Assembly: GCA_015062535.1 (NCBI GenBank)
Contig: SUUK01000001.1
Coordinates: 133,917-197,916 of the forward strand
From: Alphaproteobacteria bacterium
Lineage (GTDB): Bacteria; Pseudomonadota; Alphaproteobacteria; RF32; CAG-239
Direction: 5' to 3'
DNA length: 64,000 bases
Shown: positions 62,007-64,000 of the stretch, piece after piece
Layout: every line of letters begins with the position of its first letter
Numbering within the stretch: position 1 is the first letter of the stretch
Made by a program: the position numbers and the translations under genes
The notes under the pieces: generated by a model
The model's database searches: none
Told to the model about the DNA's origin: nothing
The model's input: only the letters and a program-made list of their open reading frames with translations

Positions 62007-63638
62007 ATGAAAACGAAAAACTTTATTTTGCTCATTGTTCTAGGAATGATGAGTATGTTGTTCTTTAACAGCTGTTCAGGAGAAGATCCGATAATTACCA
62101 CCTTAAACTCTTCGGTGGTAAAAAGTACGTATCAGTGGAGTAAGGCGACCAAAGGCGACACACTTATTTACGAGTGCGCTCAAATTGTGAGCCTAAATTA
62201 TTTAGACAAGGTAACAACCTTTAAACCCAAGGCTAAAATTGTCTTTTATAAAAGCAATGATGTGATTACCATTGATCCAAGTGATAATCCAAAGGCAATT
62301 TATAAAACAAGCAATGAGACAAAGGATGAAACATCTTCATCACCAACAATTTACTCTTATGATAAAGAGTTTATTTTTGAGGATGGACAGAAAATCACCG
62401 CCAAGGCATTTTATGAGGTCTATACCTTTGATGAGGATAAGAGCATTAATTTGCCGTTTGTGTCAATAAATTCCATTGATTTTGTTGATGCAAATACAGC
62501 TCTTTCTCCAGATAAAACAGATGAGTACAAAGTAGATTTGTTATTTTCATTTGATTGGAAAGTAAACTATGGCTCAGAAGAAGGAAAAAAAGATGTTGAG
62601 ATTGATTACCTAAAGGTAGCATTAAGCTCAGAAAAACCTGATGAACTCCTTGATATCACATATAATCAAAGTTATGAATGGACGAGTGATAATTCGTTAG
62701 TTTTAATTTTTGAAAAAAATGAAATCTGGAGCATATCTGGAAAGAAATCCCAAAAGTATCAATCACCAGCACTTGAATTTAATCTTTCATCTGCCAAAAA
62801 CAAAACGTTGGAATGCTCTTCTTTTGACTTAAAAAGTGAGCAAAAAACAACTACTGTCAAATCAGAAACCATAAGCAATGATGATTGGAATATCATCAAA
62901 AACGAGGTAACCGAAATTATAACAATTTCAAACTCAAGCTTAACTTTTGAAGACAGTTTTGTTTATCAAACCTACAAGGCATCTTTTAGAATAGATGGTA
63001 AAGAGTTCGAGTATGATTTAAGTTCTGTGTTTAGTTATGATACAAGCATTTCAAAAAACAATGAACAAACATCAACTCATACAACACTTGGAAGTTTAAT
63101 CGTATGCAATAAGACATTTAACTCTGCTGTTGTTACCACCTTAAACCTAAAAGAAAAAAATGAGCCAACTCCTGATGACGACACCATTCCTGCTCATGGA
63201 CGAATTTTATCTCATTTTGTAAGTGCGGTATTTGATGTATCAAGTAAAGTAACTAAAAAGTGTGTAATCGTTCGCTATGAAAAAGGTTATGATTGGGGAA
63301 TATGTGAATATGATGAGTATTATCCCACATCTTTCACATACACTCAAAGTGGCTATTCAGGATTTAATTCCGCTGCAATAGAAAAGAAAGGACAATACCG
63401 TTTAGCAAGAGCGGTTGATACCTCAAGCGCAATATATTGGTACAAAGAAAACAATGAACTTGTTTCTGGTATAGATGTTGCAACTTGTAAAGCTATTGGC
63501 TGGAAAAACATGGTAAATGGCAAATATTGTTCCAAGATGAATGGATATGAAGAAAAATTCTCATCAGATTCATATACATTAACTCTTACAGCACCAAATG
63601 GCTCAACAAAAACTTTCAAATCAAAGAAAGCTAACTAA
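62007..63638 (+). CDS. Bacteroidota-like lipoprotein, probable import
   Basis: A 543-residue lipoprotein. The start at 62007 gives a clean lipoprotein signal (MKTKNFILLIVLGMMSMLFFNSC, cleaved before Cys23). The residues after the cysteine, SGEDP, are acidic in the way of Bacteroidota surface-export signals. The mature part is rich in beta strands with Ser, Thr and Asp (for example SVVKSTYQWSKATKGDTLIY), and is not a known enzyme. A shorter upstream frame to 61929 is leader sequence. There is no SD. A possible TTTATTTG promoter element lies at 61969-61976. I infer transfer from Bacteroidota. Confidence 0.8.
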   Translation: MKTKNFILLIVLGMMSMLFFNSCSGEDPIITTLNSSVVKSTYQWSKATKGDTLIYECAQIVSLNYLDKVTTFKPKAKIVFYKSNDVITIDPSDNPKAIYKTSNETKDETSSSPTIYSYDKEFIFEDGQKITAKAFYEVYTFDEDKSINLPFVSINSIDFVDANTALSPDKTDEYKVDLLFSFDWKVNYGSEEGKKDVEIDYLKVALSSEKPDELLDITYNQSYEWTSDNSLVLIFEKNEIWSISGKKSQKYQSPALEFNLSSAKNKTLECSSFDLKSEQKTTTVKSETISNDDWNIIKNEVTEIITISNSSLTFEDSFVYQTYKASFRIDGKEFEYDLSSVFSYDTSISKNNEQTSTHTTLGSLIVCNKTFNSAVVTTLNLKEKNEPTPDDDTIPAHGRILSHFVSAVFDVSSKVTKKCVIVRYEKGYDWGICEYDEYYPTSFTYTQSGYSGFNSAAIEKKGQYRLARAVDTSSAIYWYKENNELVSGIDVATCKAIGWKNMVNGKYCSKMNGYEEKFSSDSYTLTLTAPNGSTKTFKSKKAN

Positions 63639-63659
63639 ATTGTAAAAACTAAAAAAAAG

Positions 63660-63694
63660 ACTCCGAAAGCAATAAAGCTTCGGAGTTTTTTTAT
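63660..63694 (+). terminator. lipoprotein gene terminator
   Basis: An 8-bp stem ACTCCGAA / TTCGGAGT extended by GC/GC across a bulge is followed by seven T residues. Confidence 0.85.
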
Positions 63695-63704
63695 TTCAAT
63701 TTTA

Positions 63705-63733
63705 TTGACAAAGAAAACTGAAATTGTTATCTT
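63705..63733 (+). promoter_or_regulatory. psd promoter
   Basis: TTGACA at 63705-63710 and TATCTT at 63728-63733 are 17 bases apart, 30 bases before the ATG. Confidence 0.75.
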
Positions 63734-63763
63734 CTAAAGCGGATATTTTTTAAGGAGTTTAAA

Positions 63764-64000
63764 ATGACATCTTTAGTAGATAAAGTTAAAGTAACATCTC
63801 AATATTTTTTACCAAAGAAATTTTTATCAAGAAGTATCGGGGTATTAGCATCAAGCAAAATGGGGAAGGCTACAACATTCCTAATTGACAGTTTTGTAAA
63901 ATATTATCACGTTGATATGACAGAAGCTAAAATAAAATCAACAGCTAAATATAAAACTTTTAATGACTTTTTTACTCGTGAATTAAAATCAGGTGCTCGC
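63764..64000 (+). CDS. psd: phosphatidylserine decarboxylase, 3' truncated
   Basis: The first 79 codons of a phosphatidylserine decarboxylase, the enzyme that makes phosphatidylethanolamine at the inner membrane. Recognised from LPKKFLSRSIGVLASSK, YYHVDMTEAKI and especially KTFNDFFTRELKSGAR, which matches the conserved FNDFFTREL start of the family. The GST self-cleavage site would lie beyond the window. TAAGGAG supports the start. Confidence 0.9.
   Translation, partial: MTSLVDKVKVTSQYFLPKKFLSRSIGVLASSKMGKATTFLIDSFVKYYHVDMTEAKIKSTAKYKTFNDFFTRELKSGAR

Overview
The window is AT-rich and densely coded, and reads as chromosome of an anaerobic or fermentative alphaproteobacterium, probably from a host-associated lineage. 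The case for Alphaproteobacteria rests on a ChpT-type histidine phosphotransferase, a GAAC-N7-GAAC SOS box over the lexA promoter, a PlsC with an HX4E active site, and an RNase E whose S1 domain is split by an insertion. HydG, an iron alcohol dehydrogenase and acetate kinase suggest anaerobic metabolism. The lineage is an inference; no rRNA gene is present. Most native genes have clear Shine-Dalgarno (SD) sequences and short intergenic gaps, and many ends carry bidirectional hairpin terminators.

Layout. 1-13.4 kb: the end of atpD, atpC, priA-chpT, trmFO with a squalene-synthase-like gene, an outer-membrane barrel, an alcohol dehydrogenase, a GT-C-like membrane protein and an M16 peptidase. 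13.5-33 kb: elbB, hydG, an archaeal/eukaryotic-type proS, a CgeB-like glycosyltransferase, lexA-mtnN, a lysine-rich DUF805 fusion, rsmB, ackA and a DsbA-like oxidoreductase. 33-37 kb: rplJ-rplL with an L10 leader, a striking helically phased AT-rich repeat array, tRNA-Gly(CCC), and a 1.7-kb integrated element bounded by a 30-bp repeat of the tRNA 3' end. 37-44 kb: rnc-era, a GC-richer SPFH gene, umuC with an SOS-like site, dut and plsC. 44-61 kb: a three-domain AAA+ protein flanked by a duplicated plsC end, two HExxH proteins, an RNase E with a metallothionein-like repeat, trkH, and a MoxR AAA+/VWA operon. 61-64 kb: two foreign-looking genes and the start of psd.

Nine genes, at 15.8, 17.3, 17.6, 20.3, 32.8, 38.8, 61.0 and 62.0 kb (17.3 and 17.6 are a pair; the ninth, proS, is foreign by family type only), stand apart. 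Eight of them have AT-only leaders without an SD, mostly GC-richer coding sequence, and sit alone or in pairs next to terminators. One has an exact Bacteroidota-type promoter and one encodes a Bacteroidota-like lipoprotein. I read them as single-gene imports from Bacteroidota in a shared habitat.

The best candidates for a little-described system are the operon at 54.6-61.0 kb (zincin + Gln/Gly-rich linker + VWA protein, MoxR ATPase, small partner) and the RNase E with 26 cysteines in 95 residues inserted in its S1 domain. Functions of both are inferred from motifs only.
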